Shown here: positions 56,050 to 64,000 of the stretch, one piece after another
Layout: the number at the start of each line of letters is the position of its first letter
How positions within the stretch are numbered: position 1 is the stretch's first letter
IMG/VR virus record: IMGVR_UViG_3300032083_001406
Span: 1-64,000 of that record
Reading direction: 5' to 3' (one strand)
Length of the DNA stretch: 64,000 nt
Source of the DNA: a virus
Notes under the pieces: generated by a model
Told to the model about the DNA's origin: nothing
Seen by the model: the letters and a program-made list of their open reading frames with translations, nothing else
The model's database searches: none
Position numbers and translations under genes: made by a program

Positions 56050-57696
56050 TCACCCCTGTAAAATCCAATGTGTTCTAACTTCACAAGTATTTAGATTTCT
56101 TGGCATTATAGTTCCTTCGATAGTAATTGCCCCTTTATCATCTGGAATTGTAATATTTGCAGAACTTAAGAAGTAATCTTGGAACTTTAGTAGGATTTGC
56201 TCATTAAGAGTTCCGTCTGGAGCATTCTTATCAAATTGTAAAGTAACAAGATTACTTGCCCCTTCTTCTGTTTGGTCGAGAAGTTCTTCAAATAATTGAT
56301 TATCTGTAATCATAGCAGTAAATGAAATTTCATAAGTTCTTTGAGCAGGGATAGCCTCCTTAATTCCTTTATCCCCTGCACCAATAAATCTTTTATCTTG
56401 TAAGTTATTATTGATAGTTAATGTCATGTTTGTAATCTTAAGGAATTGTTGTCCGAAGATAGTGAATGAACCGCTTGAAAAGAAGAAAGGTTCAAGAGAT
56501 TCTTCTCCTGTTGCCGTTAATGTATTTGAACCACTTCCAAAGTTAAACAAATCAGCATTATCATCTACACCTGCACGACCTTCATAAGCCTCACCTGTCT
56601 TTAATTTATGAACTGCTCTAGAGTTTAAATCTAAAGTCATCTTAACTTCTTCATTTTCATTTGCTGTCATTGTTAAAGTATTTACTCGATTACCTCTAGC
56701 AATACGAACAAAGTTATGTGATTCTGTTGCTAATGTCATATCTCCCGTTCTATGTGGAGTAGTCGCTTCTAGTTTACTTATATTTTGTTCTAATCCAAAC
56801 GAAGGTAATTCTTCACCATTTGCTTCTCCAAATGTATATTTAATTGGGTTTGTTAGAACACCGCTTGCATTATATTCTGGTAATGTTAATAGTGCCATAT
56901 GTGCAGCAGTATCTTGATTTGCTACTGGTGGAATCATAAAAGTAGAATCCTTTGCAGTTCTATAAAAGATTGGCCCTGTTGATGTAAAACCTGTAATGTT
57001 ATCACCAAATGCCTTTGCGGCTGCATTTTCTCCAATATCCAAATAATGAACATTGTTTGCATGAGCAGTATACGGTGGGGTTGCAGGGTCTAAAGAAGAA
57101 CTTCCAGTAAAGGTTGCATTAATTTGTGTGCATTTACCTAAAGCATAATAAAGCCATGTTCCTTGATTAGCCATTAATGCTAAATTGCCACCACTAGCAG
57201 TTTCAATACCTTTGTATTGATGAGTAAAGTTTCTTGAGCCACCAAGAGAAAGATTTAATTGTTTCATTTCAACTTCTAGATTAGGGAACGCTGATGTTTC
57301 TAAAAGACCTAACCAATTATCTGCACTTAATCGTGCAATAGAACCTGTAAGAGTAGAAGGAGCAGGTGCGCCATATCCTCTAATAACAATAAAATCTGTT
57401 GCATCCTGAATTGTTCCAATAGTATGAGCAGGTGAAATAGTGAATGCAGTTTCGCTATTAGCAGTAATAACGTGAGTAGAAAGAGGTTCAGTTGGAGAAA
57501 CATCATGGTCGTATAAATCAATAACACAACCAACGTATAGATTTTGTACCATTCTTACGTTATCTGTCCAAAGAGCATCAGCAACTAAATTAGTCGCTGT
57601 TGAGCCTGAATTATTTAATATGATTTTTAAATCCAATTCTGGTATCATTGTTAAACTTGCGCCGCTTCCTAAAAATATATCTGTGTTTATTGCCAT
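56050..57696 (-). CDS. Major tail tube protein (548 aa)
   Basis: Begins MAINTDIFLGSGASLTMIPE. The C-terminal 180 residues (FFFSSGSFTIFGQQFLKITN, LQDKRFIGAGDKGIKEAIPAQ, ISFTAMITDNQLFEEL, ITIEGTIMPRN) show the beta-sandwich pattern of phage tube proteins. The gene lies between tail terminator and chaperones, the canonical place. It is larger than usual tubes, so an extra surface domain (about residues 60-350) is likely. A sheath is less likely because no second tube gene follows. Confidence 0.75.
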   Translation of the reverse strand: MAINTDIFLGSGASLTMIPELDLKIILNNSGSTATNLVADALWTDNVRMVQNLYVGCVIDLYDHDVSPTEPLSTHVITANSETAFTISPAHTIGTIQDATDFIVIRGYGAPAPSTLTGSIARLSADNWLGLLETSAFPNLEVEMKQLNLSLGGSRNFTHQYKGIETASGGNLALMANQGTWLYYALGKCTQINATFTGSSSLDPATPPYTAHANNVHYLDIGENAAAKAFGDNITGFTSTGPIFYRTAKDSTFMIPPVANQDTAAHMALLTLPEYNASGVLTNPIKYTFGEANGEELPSFGLEQNISKLEATTPHRTGDMTLATESHNFVRIARGNRVNTLTMTANENEEVKMTLDLNSRAVHKLKTGEAYEGRAGVDDNADLFNFGSGSNTLTATGEESLEPFFFSSGSFTIFGQQFLKITNMTLTINNNLQDKRFIGAGDKGIKEAIPAQRTYEISFTAMITDNQLFEELLDQTEEGASNLVTLQFDKNAPDGTLNEQILLKFQDYFLSSANITIPDDKGAITIEGTIMPRNLNTCEVRTHWILQG

Positions 57697-57726
57697 GCTT
57701 AATCTCTCCTTTCCTTTACAAACTTA

Positions 57727-58236
57727 CTAAGGGAGTGTTAATGCGAATCTTTTTGCTTCAATGTTTAATTTATATCCGAATAATCGTTTTGCTCGGTCAT
57801 TACTTTCGCTTCTAGAACCTAAAAAGATTTGATTGAATTTACTTCCATCACTTGCGGTATATCCACGACGACCTCGCTCAATTGCATGACGGGCAATCAA
57901 GTATAAAGCCCTTAGCCTATCTCGGCCAAAATTTGAGTCCGTTCCTGCTCTTTCATCATGAATAGTCCTAATGTGCATAGTAAAACCATATGTTTCATGT
58001 CTAACATCAAAATGAACAGTAGGGTATTCTATGCTTTGACTATCCTCAAAGAAGATAATTACATCCTTTGAAGATAAATCATATCTCATTCCTTTTCCTT
58101 TTTCTAATGTTCTAACATCAACAAAATTAGGAGTAGCAACATGGGAAGAACTAACTGTTCCAGCCGATTGTAGCGTTGAAGCAGATGATGACCAATTGCT
58201 AGAAACTAAATCAATTAAAAGGCTGACTTCATCAAT
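57727..58236 (-). CDS. Tail terminator / neck protein (169 aa), ATT start
   Basis: Caps the tail tube. The first ATG (58089) would leave out 49 codons of coding-quality sequence upstream (DEVSLLIDLVSSNWSSSAS... to VRTLEKGKGMRYDL), a stretch typical of tail terminators. GGAGGT followed by ATCGTT places ATT at 58236 at ideal spacing, so AUU initiation is proposed. The rest (VIIFFEDSQSIEYPTVHFDV, GRDRLRALYLIARHAIERG, FGYKLNIEAKRFALTL) has the expected strand-helix-strand order. Confidence 0.72.
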   Translation of the reverse strand: MDEVSLLIDLVSSNWSSSASTLQSAGTVSSSHVATPNFVDVRTLEKGKGMRYDLSSKDVIIFFEDSQSIEYPTVHFDVRHETYGFTMHIRTIHDERAGTDSNFGRDRLRALYLIARHAIERGRRGYTASDGSKFNQIFLGSRSESNDRAKRLFGYKLNIEAKRFALTLP

Positions 58237-58433
58237 AACGATACCTCCTTTGTAAATTCTTTTGAAATATAATTTGCATATGCTTTTCCAGCATTATCCA
58301 TTAATTCTTCTTCACTAAAACTAACATCATAGCCTAGTATCATAGATAATTCTTTCATTGCTAATTGTCTCTCTTGTTCTATTTTAAGAAACTCTTGGAA
58401 TTTCTTAGTGCTAATATTAATATTTTTAAGCAT
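58215..58433 (-). CDS. Small neck protein (72 aa)
   Basis: Start at 58433 (MLKNINISTKKFQEFLK) follows GGGTTGATATT. Helical and charged; the C-terminus overlaps the proposed ATT start of the tail terminator. May be the tail-completion or neck-passage protein usually encoded here. Not recognised by sequence. Confidence 0.6.
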   Translation of the reverse strand: MLKNINISTKKFQEFLKIEQERQLAMKELSMILGYDVSFSEEELMDNAGKAYANYISKEFTKEVSLLMKSAF

Positions 58434-58437
58434 AATA

Positions 58438-59742
58438 TCAACCCAAGAAATAAACAATATCCGATTTACCAGATAAAATATCCAACGCTTCCTTTCTTAA
58501 TATATCATATTTTTCTTTCAATGATATATTACCGCCAGTTTCAGCAATTAGAATAGTTTGGTCATCATGTCTTAGTATTTCAGCCGCCACTAATTTAGTA
58601 GCCGCTTCATGAATAGCCGCAGGTACTCTATTATCTCCTGCAATATATGAAACAATAATAGAATTTTGAGTATGATAAGGATAATCTTGTAAGAAGAATA
58701 CTTTACCTTCTTCTCCAATAGTCCAGAAAGAACCTAATCTTTTAAGGTTCTGCTTATCTGTAAATCCACTTACAGTACAAAGGGTAGGGATAGAAGTATT
58801 TGTTGCAGTAAATAAAACAGTATCGCTCATAGAACCAGTAGTAGTATGACTTAGAACAACAGTAGTTGAATCAGTAATAGAACTTATTGTTGCAGATGAA
58901 TTGATATTTGTCCCTGCAACTGCCATTCCTACAATTAATTTACTAGAATCCTGAACTGTTAAGTTTGTTGTAGTTCCTGATGCTGAACAAGTTTGTTGAA
59001 CTTTTACTTTAATTGTGCAATCAGAACCATCTTCTCCTGCTAATAAAGAAGAAATAAATATCTCTTTTGAGTTCTCAGTATTCTTATGAGCATAAAAGAA
59101 ATCTGAAATGTTTCTACTATTAACTATTAATTCTTTAGCCGCAGTAGCACCAGTAAATTGTGCAGTTGGTGAAGGGAATTGTTCATTTACTAAAGAAACA
59201 ATTTCATTAGCAGTTGTCTTTTCTCCAAAAGAAGTATTAAATTCTGTGTTTTGTAAAGAACCTGCATCTTCTGAAAGCATTTCAAAAGAAGTTCCGCTAT
59301 TTGGTAATTCTAATACTATTGAATAAATATCTCTATAATTTTCAAGTAGTTCTATCTTCGCTTGAGCAGATGCTAATTCAATATAACTACTTCCTTGCCA
59401 AACCTGAAGAGAAACAATCTTTCTTACCTTCATCATTGAAAGTTGAATATAGCCTACATATCCTCCATAATATGCTCTTGCTGGATGCCTAATGAATTCA
59501 AAGTTATGATATTCATTTTGAGTAATTATTGGTCGGAAGGAACGCTTTACTTTGTCGTCTATCATCCCTTCTACACGCTTAATGATAGAACCGACCTGTG
59601 ATTGAGAGGGGTTAGTAGAGTCTGAAAATGCTGAAACTTGAAGTAAATCAGAAACTGCGCCTTTATCAGTATAAAAACCAGTACCGCTTGAGTAGTCTAC
59701 ATTGATTGTTGTATAATCACTTGGCGAGCGAACTGTTCCCAT
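58438..59742 (-). CDS. Head-tail connector with inserted beta domain (434 aa)
   Basis: The N-terminal part (LLQVSAFSDSTNPSQSQVGS, IIKRVEGMIDDKVKRSFRP) and C-terminal part (VPAAIHEAATKLVAAEILRHD) resemble gp6/gp15-type connectors, which are usually about 120-180 aa. Between them are extra beta segments, including LTVQDSSKLIVGMAVAGTNI followed by SSATISSITDSTTVVLSHTT, an Ig-like or adhesin-like insert of the phage-surface type. Links the portal to the tail. The insertion may decorate the neck. Confidence 0.72.
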   Translation of the reverse strand: MGTVRSPSDYTTINVDYSSGTGFYTDKGAVSDLLQVSAFSDSTNPSQSQVGSIIKRVEGMIDDKVKRSFRPIITQNEYHNFEFIRHPARAYYGGYVGYIQLSMMKVRKIVSLQVWQGSSYIELASAQAKIELLENYRDIYSIVLELPNSGTSFEMLSEDAGSLQNTEFNTSFGEKTTANEIVSLVNEQFPSPTAQFTGATAAKELIVNSRNISDFFYAHKNTENSKEIFISSLLAGEDGSDCTIKVKVQQTCSASGTTTNLTVQDSSKLIVGMAVAGTNINSSATISSITDSTTVVLSHTTTGSMSDTVLFTATNTSIPTLCTVSGFTDKQNLKRLGSFWTIGEEGKVFFLQDYPYHTQNSIIVSYIAGDNRVPAAIHEAATKLVAAEILRHDDQTILIAETGGNISLKEKYDILRKEALDILSGKSDIVYFLG

Positions 59743-59746
59743 AATA

Positions 59747-61534
59747 TCACCTCAATGCTCTTTTAATAACTCTTACGTTCTTTCTGAATTTATTAATCAT
59801 AGTATTGAATTTACCTAATAAATTTACAGGTACTCTTGGATTATCTTCATCAGAAGAAACCTTTTTACTTCTTGACCTTCCAGTTCTTAAAAGTGCTTTC
59901 ATGCCTTGATTGAACTTTCTATAATTCATAACTTCCCATTTACTTCTATCAACATCGAATGTTATTTTGTTTATTTGTGTTAAGTCATTAATTGGATTTT
60001 GTAATTTAATATCCAACCAATGAAGTAGTTCTGTAAGGGTTTTATCATCAACAGTATTTCCTTCTTTTGTTGCGTCATCAAATAAAGTACCTAGAGTTCC
60101 TTTTTTACCATCGGCTCTGATATATTCTGTATCTCTTATTACTTTTTGTTCAGTATATTCTTCAAGCATATCTTGATAAAAGGAATCTATTATTTCAGTA
60201 CTTTCGTCTTTATTCATTAATTTTAATTGACTAAGCGGCCTTACTCTATCTATTTCTGAAGTTATTTTTAGATACTCTTCCTGTAATTTATCTTTTTTAC
60301 TTTCATCTTTATTATTAATTACTTCTTCTCGTTTTTCTTTTTGCTTAGCCTGAAGTTTTGTCTTATTAAAGCCTAATTTTCTCATCATAGTACCAACAAC
60401 AACTGATTGAGATGCTTTTATAAATTCGTTAATTTTATCTCTATTTTCCCTAGCCCAACTATCATAAGTTTGTTCTGGATATTTATTATTAATTTCTTTT
60501 ATTTCTTCATCACTTGCTTTTTGAGTTTCCTTTTCTTTTTTCTTTTTCTTCTTCTCTTCTATTTTTTTATGTAGAGGTTGTAAGAATACTTCTACCATGT
60601 TCGTCTTAAATGCCCCACCATTGAAATAGGCAAGAGCCTCTTGAATACTTTCAAACTCATCGTAATCAAGCATTCTTTTAATCTGCTCAACATTCTGTGT
60701 ATCAAGGTCATCTTCTTCTTTTAATCCGAAGGTTTCTTTTTTAGTTTTCTTTTTAGAAATAGAACCATAGGCAGTTTTAACTCCCGTTCCTTTAGCAGTA
60801 GCAGAACCAGTAGTATCTCTTATTCCTACTAACTCTTTAAGTTTCTTTTCTTTAACATCTAATAATGCCTCATCAAAAACAATAGATGTAAGTTCACTTC
60901 CATCAAAGTATGCTTTAGTAGCACTTTTAAAATATTCAAATATTTCGTTATCACTACCTAATCCTTTTGAAAGTTCTGATAATATTTCTTTTTCTTTAGG
61001 AGTAGCACCCATTGGTTGTTCTTCGGAAACGACTATTTTTCTATCTTTACCTTCACCTTCTTGAGTAATATCTCTTTGCATTTCTCTTTGAATAGGTTGT
61101 ATTTCAGTAATAAAAGCATCATCAAGTAACTTATTTAATGGCTCATCTTGAATTAATTTAACAAATATACTTGGCATACCGCCTTTAGCAGTAGTATCTT
61201 CACCAATGTTTCTAGGTTTAATTTGCTTCTTACTAACACTTGCATCAGTCATTAACTCGTTGAAGGTTTCTTTTAAGAGTTTTAAGTATCTTTCTTTAGT
61301 TTCTGCATCTGCGAGTTCTTGATTTAATGATACTGGGGGCTTTACCAAATTAGAAATTTTAAGATATTCTCCATTTAAATCTGGAGAACCACTAGTAGGT
61401 TTCTTATTCTCAATATTATAGAATAAGAAATTATAATAGTTTCTTAATAAAAAATTCCTATTAACTTTAAGGGTATTTTTATCCTTAGTCTTAATAGTAA
61501 ATTCAGTTTGCCCTTCATTACTCACATTAACCAC
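59747..61534 (-). CDS. Lys/Glu-rich virion or assembly protein (595 aa), GTG start
   Basis: Start GTG at 61534 (a second GTG at 61525 is possible). Long charged coiled-coil segments (KKIEEKKKKKKEKETQKASDE, KQKEKREEVINNKDESKKDK) and many disordered stretches; the C-terminus is basic (RTGRSRSKKVSSDEDN, FRKNVRVIKRALR). It could be an internal scaffold or a DNA-associated virion protein. I do not recognise it. It lies between internal proteins and the connector. Confidence 0.65.
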   Translation of the reverse strand: MVNVSNEGQTEFTIKTKDKNTLKVNRNFLLRNYYNFLFYNIENKKPTSGSPDLNGEYLKISNLVKPPVSLNQELADAETKERYLKLLKETFNELMTDASVSKKQIKPRNIGEDTTAKGGMPSIFVKLIQDEPLNKLLDDAFITEIQPIQREMQRDITQEGEGKDRKIVVSEEQPMGATPKEKEILSELSKGLGSDNEIFEYFKSATKAYFDGSELTSIVFDEALLDVKEKKLKELVGIRDTTGSATAKGTGVKTAYGSISKKKTKKETFGLKEEDDLDTQNVEQIKRMLDYDEFESIQEALAYFNGGAFKTNMVEVFLQPLHKKIEEKKKKKKEKETQKASDEEIKEINNKYPEQTYDSWARENRDKINEFIKASQSVVVGTMMRKLGFNKTKLQAKQKEKREEVINNKDESKKDKLQEEYLKITSEIDRVRPLSQLKLMNKDESTEIIDSFYQDMLEEYTEQKVIRDTEYIRADGKKGTLGTLFDDATKEGNTVDDKTLTELLHWLDIKLQNPINDLTQINKITFDVDRSKWEVMNYRKFNQGMKALLRTGRSRSKKVSSDEDNPRVPVNLLGKFNTMINKFRKNVRVIKRALR

Positions 61535-62175
61535 TTAGCCCAAGCCGCACCTTTTTGAATTGCTGAACCTAATCCTAATCCGCTTTGTGGCGGTTCATAA
61601 CTTGTTTGGCCTGTTTGTGGGTCAATCCAATATGGTCGGCCATAACCATCAGTTCCCGAAGGAGGAACAGGATAACCCGAACCATTACTTACTGCGCCTT
61701 GCATTTGTTGATATTGTTGAGTTTGTCCTGTTAATCCAGCAATAGCCATACCTGCTGTTGGGGCGGCCATACCTCCTGAGAAGCCTTGAGATTCTAGGTA
61801 CTGCTGTTTTGCCATCTTTCTTTGATTAACTATTTCTGTGTTAATTGCCGAATCTAATAAGTTCTTTAAATCTAAGTCAATATTTTCTTGAGTAATCCTT
61901 TCAAACTCTCTCATACTTTCTGAATCGACTTTCATTCTGTTAGTAGTAGAATCTTGAACAAATGCTAATTTACCTAACATTTGACTCATTACTCTTTCCA
62001 ATACATCTTCCATTAGTTTTTCTAATGATTTAAAGAATTGTTCTCCATGATATTGAAAGAACTCTTCAACGTGATTTTCTTGCAAAGATAACAGATTATT
62101 TACTGTTTTGAAATTTGCTTCGCCTTGTTGTTGAACTGCTCCTAAAACCGTTCCATTACTTGTTCCCCATACCAT
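61522..62175 (-). CDS. Virion-associated protein with helical and Gly/Gln-rich parts (217 aa)
   Basis: Begins MVWGTSNGTVLGAVQQQGE. Helical first half (FFKSLEKLMEDVLERVMSQM), then a Gly/Gln/Pro/Tyr-rich low-complexity tail (GQTQQYQQMQGAVSNGSGYP) with a WIDPQTGQTSYEPP-like turn. Likely a structural or scaffolding protein. No family recognised. Overlaps the next gene by 13 bases. Confidence 0.6.
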   Translation of the reverse strand: MVWGTSNGTVLGAVQQQGEANFKTVNNLLSLQENHVEEFFQYHGEQFFKSLEKLMEDVLERVMSQMLGKLAFVQDSTTNRMKVDSESMREFERITQENIDLDLKNLLDSAINTEIVNQRKMAKQQYLESQGFSGGMAAPTAGMAIAGLTGQTQQYQQMQGAVSNGSGYPVPPSGTDGYGRPYWIDPQTGQTSYEPPQSGLGLGSAIQKGAAWAKWLM

Positions 62176-62177
62176 GT

Positions 62178-62840
62178 CTATTCCTCCTTTTGATTAACTA
62201 AAAAGTCTAACTTCAAAGTAATTGCTTTTAGTTCCGTTGTTAGCCGCAATACTTCGGCCTCCTTCGACTCATCTTCTGATAGCGTGGGTGGCTTTATAAT
62301 ATATCCTACTGACGACAGGGCGATAATATCTTCCATAGATAAAGCATAAATTGGCCCACTTTTCATTAATTGAGGCATTTTAGGCTTAGGAATAAATCTT
62401 TTGAAATCTAATCCGTGTTCATCTGCTAATATTTCTTGTTGTAGCATTTCTAATTGTTTATGATAAGCGGCGTGTTTAGGACAATAAGTTCCTCTTAATG
62501 GCCTTCCACGTTCTACTCTATCTAAAGGAATAGGTGGTCGCAAATAATCTCCTGCTTCCCAAATGTGATGCATTCCACATACTACGCATCTTTCTTTAAG
62601 ATTAAATTTATATCCATACTTAATAAATAATAGTTTCTTCTTCTCTGGAACTAATACCTTATGTAGTTCTTTTAGTTTCTTTTTAGGTTTGAAATTATCA
62701 AACTTATATTCTTCTATTACTCCACTTGCTCTTGCCTGTTGTAATTTAGGCAAAAATCTATTTGGTGCGTTCTGACCAATCGTATTACCGACTGGTGTTC
62801 CATTTGTTCCTACTTGCTGTATAATGTTGTTCTGATACAT
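62178..62840 (-). CDS. Zinc-binding virion-region protein (220 aa)
   Basis: Start at 62840 (MYQNNIIQQVGTNG) after GGACTATTGATTATT; a TTG start nine bases up is possible. CVVCGMHHIWEAGDYLR plus YCPKHAAYHKQ gives a Cys2/Cys-His zinc site near residues 80-130. A basic N-terminal half and acidic C-terminal helix flank it. Directly downstream of the GTPase gene. May be a partner or an internal virion protein. Not recognised. Confidence 0.65.
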   Translation of the reverse strand: MYQNNIIQQVGTNGTPVGNTIGQNAPNRFLPKLQQARASGVIEEYKFDNFKPKKKLKELHKVLVPEKKKLLFIKYGYKFNLKERCVVCGMHHIWEAGDYLRPPIPLDRVERGRPLRGTYCPKHAAYHKQLEMLQQEILADEHGLDFKRFIPKPKMPQLMKSGPIYALSMEDIIALSSVGYIIKPPTLSEDESKEAEVLRLTTELKAITLKLDFLVNQKEE

Positions 62841-62845
62841 AATAA

Positions 62846-63508
62846 TCAATAGTCCTTTATCATTGTAAACACACCTTGATAAACTGCTTCGGGTTCTGAT
62901 TTAGCCGATACAATATATTTGTGTGTTGGAATTCCTACATCATTTAACTTTTGCATTCCATATTTAAATGGTTCAAAGATAGGATGCTTTTCAATAGGTA
63001 AATCACTTTTATGTTTTTCTCCCCATATATCATACTTATTAGCCCAAATAGAAACTGCTAATGGATAGTCTGCTTCTTTCTTCTTTTTACCAGTAGGCCA
63101 TCTTTCACTAACAATTGTATCTACTAAAAACTTCCATGCTACTTGATGGTCTAAATTACCACCTTTATCTAAATGTCTATGGTCGATTAAAAAAATAATA
63201 TATTTTACTTTTCTAGTTTGCATATCTTTAGCCCATTCTTTCCAGTATATTGCTTCTCCACCAATATCAGAAGTTTTTAAAGTATTCATCTCACCATCTA
63301 ATTTAATTGACTTTCTAGTGGCTCTATGACGACCAACAGTTCTTTTCTGTATTGTTGGCACTTCTCCCCTAGTTCTTAATTGATGGTGTAAAGTAGTTTT
63401 ACCTACCATTGTTGCACCATAGACACCAAAGTTAATAGCATGAATTTTCTTATAAAAACCAATTACTGCTTCTGTAACAACAACTGCAAATCCTGCTAGT
63501 AATGACAT
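62846..63508 (-). CDS. Ras/Arf/SRPRB-like small GTPase (220 aa)
   Basis: N-terminal hydrophobic segment (LLAGFAVVVTEAVIGF, residues 3-18) may anchor it to a membrane. Then G1 G31ATMVGKT38, G3 D81IGG84, G4 N157KYD160 and G5 SAK (201-203) are all in place, which defines a GTPase of the SRPRB/Arf-like group. Switch-I threonine candidates lie in LRTRGEVPTIQKRT. Surrounded by virion genes. What a GTPase does in virion assembly or entry is unknown; GTP-driven packaging or membrane contact are only guesses. Confidence 0.85.
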   Translation of the reverse strand: MSLLAGFAVVVTEAVIGFYKKIHAINFGVYGATMVGKTTLHHQLRTRGEVPTIQKRTVGRHRATRKSIKLDGEMNTLKTSDIGGEAIYWKEWAKDMQTRKVKYIIFLIDHRHLDKGGNLDHQVAWKFLVDTIVSERWPTGKKKKEADYPLAVSIWANKYDIWGEKHKSDLPIEKHPIFEPFKYGMQKLNDVGIPTHKYIVSAKSEPEAVYQGVFTMIKDY

Positions 63509-63517
63509 ATAATAACC

Positions 63518-63733
63518 TCAATGCCATAATGATTTCAAATAACTAATTAAAGAACCCATAATATTGATGTCAAAGACACCCATAATATTCCCAATCAGAA
63601 ATGCCGACAATGTTGCACAACTGCCCCAAAATATCAGTCTCATCTTAACAAAAAACATATCCGCAGAATGCGCTCTTTGCTGATTATAAGCATAATCAGA
63701 ATCGCTAAAGCCTAACCAATCTGATACTACCAT
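63518..63733 (-). CDS. Small membrane protein (71 aa)
   Basis: Begins MVVSDWLGFSDSDYAYN. Two hydrophobic segments (LIFWGSCATLSAFLIGNIMGVF and IMGSLISYL) suggest membrane insertion or a hairpin. Directly upstream of the GTPase gene; a membrane-linked pair with it is possible. Confidence 0.6.
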   Translation of the reverse strand: MVVSDWLGFSDSDYAYNQQRAHSADMFFVKMRLIFWGSCATLSAFLIGNIMGVFDINIMGSLISYLKSLWH

Positions 63734-63741
63734 TTACTCAC

Positions 63742-63996
63742 CTATTGCAATTGGGTCAAGAAATCAGAAGAAACTACGTTTTCTGTTTCATATGACTGTG
63801 CAATAGGCGGCATTCCAGTATAAGGTGAAAGGTTGTATGATTTAGCAGTATCTTGAAGTTTCTTTCGTTGTTCTTCATCTCTTGCCATTCTAGCCCAATA
63901 AGCAGTAATTTTACGGTCTAATAGCCAAAGTTCAATCTTATCATTTAATGATAAGTCAAATAATGCTTTCATGCACATAATAGTTCCTACTGTCAT
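63742..63996 (-). CDS. Small late protein (84 aa) at the right edge
   Basis: Begins MTVGTIMCMKALFDLS; an internal start at 63978 (MCMKALF) after GTAGGAACTATT is also plausible. Helical first half and a polar end. The reading frame cannot be checked beyond the window, so the true start could lie outside. Function unknown; belongs to the late run. Confidence 0.55.
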   Translation of the reverse strand: MTVGTIMCMKALFDLSLNDKIELWLLDRKITAYWARMARDEEQRKKLQDTAKSYNLSPYTGMPPIAQSYETENVVSSDFLTQLQ

Positions 63997-64000
63997 AAGA

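Noticed and set aside
56050-57696. Tail sheath (contractile tail) for the 548-residue protein
   Set aside because: No separate tube protein follows and no sheath motifs were seen; the C-terminal strands fit a tube better.
1-64000. Provirus with integrase and attachment sites
   Set aside because: No integrase, recombinase of tyrosine/serine type, or attachment-like repeats next to the tRNAs were seen; the window looks like a free virus genome.

Overview
This AT-rich window looks like the replication and tail half of a tailed double-stranded DNA virus of a marine archaeon. The best guess is a magrovirus-like virus of Marine Group II Euryarchaeota (Poseidoniales). The informational genes are archaeal in type: TFIIB, PCNA, RFC small subunit, family B DNA polymerase, PriS-type primase, XPF-type nuclease, ATP-dependent DNA ligase, Cas4-like nuclease and an SSB with an acidic-aromatic tail. 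The structural genes are caudoviral: connector, tail terminator, tail tube, tail chaperones, tape measure, hub and fibre. There is one tube-like protein and no recognisable sheath, so a siphovirus-like tail is most likely. Terminase, portal and major capsid protein are not in the window, so the genome is larger than this piece. The host assignment is inference from gene content.

Layout. (1) 1-1338, minus strand: six tiny genes that share an N-terminal tag of the form M-(T)-W-K-D-I-L-K. (2) 1464-8400: small early or regulatory genes in mixed orientation, separated by long non-coding stretches full of RNA-like structure. These include a repeated two-hairpin element whose loops are complementary, and a family of three paralogous proteins. 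(3) 8658-43702, plus strand: a 35-kb early run of tightly overlapping genes. It starts with tRNA-Leu(UAA) and an SF1 helicase, then many zinc-binding microproteins, a MazG-like enzyme and tRNA-Arg(UCU). A ubiquitin-like protein, a B12-type ribonucleotide reductase, TFB, an E1/ThiF-like enzyme and a JAMM protease follow, then a GroES/GroEL pair. The rest is a nearly complete replisome: ligase, clamp loader, SSB, Sak4/RadA-like ATPase, clamp, split PolB, Cas4-like nuclease, primase, XPF nuclease, AAA+ helicase and DEDD exonuclease. It ends at a strong terminator at 43703-43746. (4) 63996-43754, minus strand: late virion genes running from a small GTPase and internal virion proteins through the connector, tail terminator, tube, chaperones, tape measure, LamG-like protein, 2026-residue hub and fibre.

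How the genes work together. The early run supplies transcription control (TFB), nucleotides (reductase, MazG-like), protein folding (chaperonins) and an almost self-sufficient archaeal replisome. The two tRNAs read AGA and TTA, codons favoured by this AT-rich genome. The most unusual items are: a scattered but complete ubiquitin-like/E1/JAMM set with no visible E2 or E3; the repeated kissing-hairpin elements; the shared N-terminal tag on otherwise unrelated microproteins; a PolB gene broken just before motif C by four small genes; a Ras-like GTPase among virion genes; and two tail genes whose coding sequence extends upstream with no ATG, GTG or TTG start.
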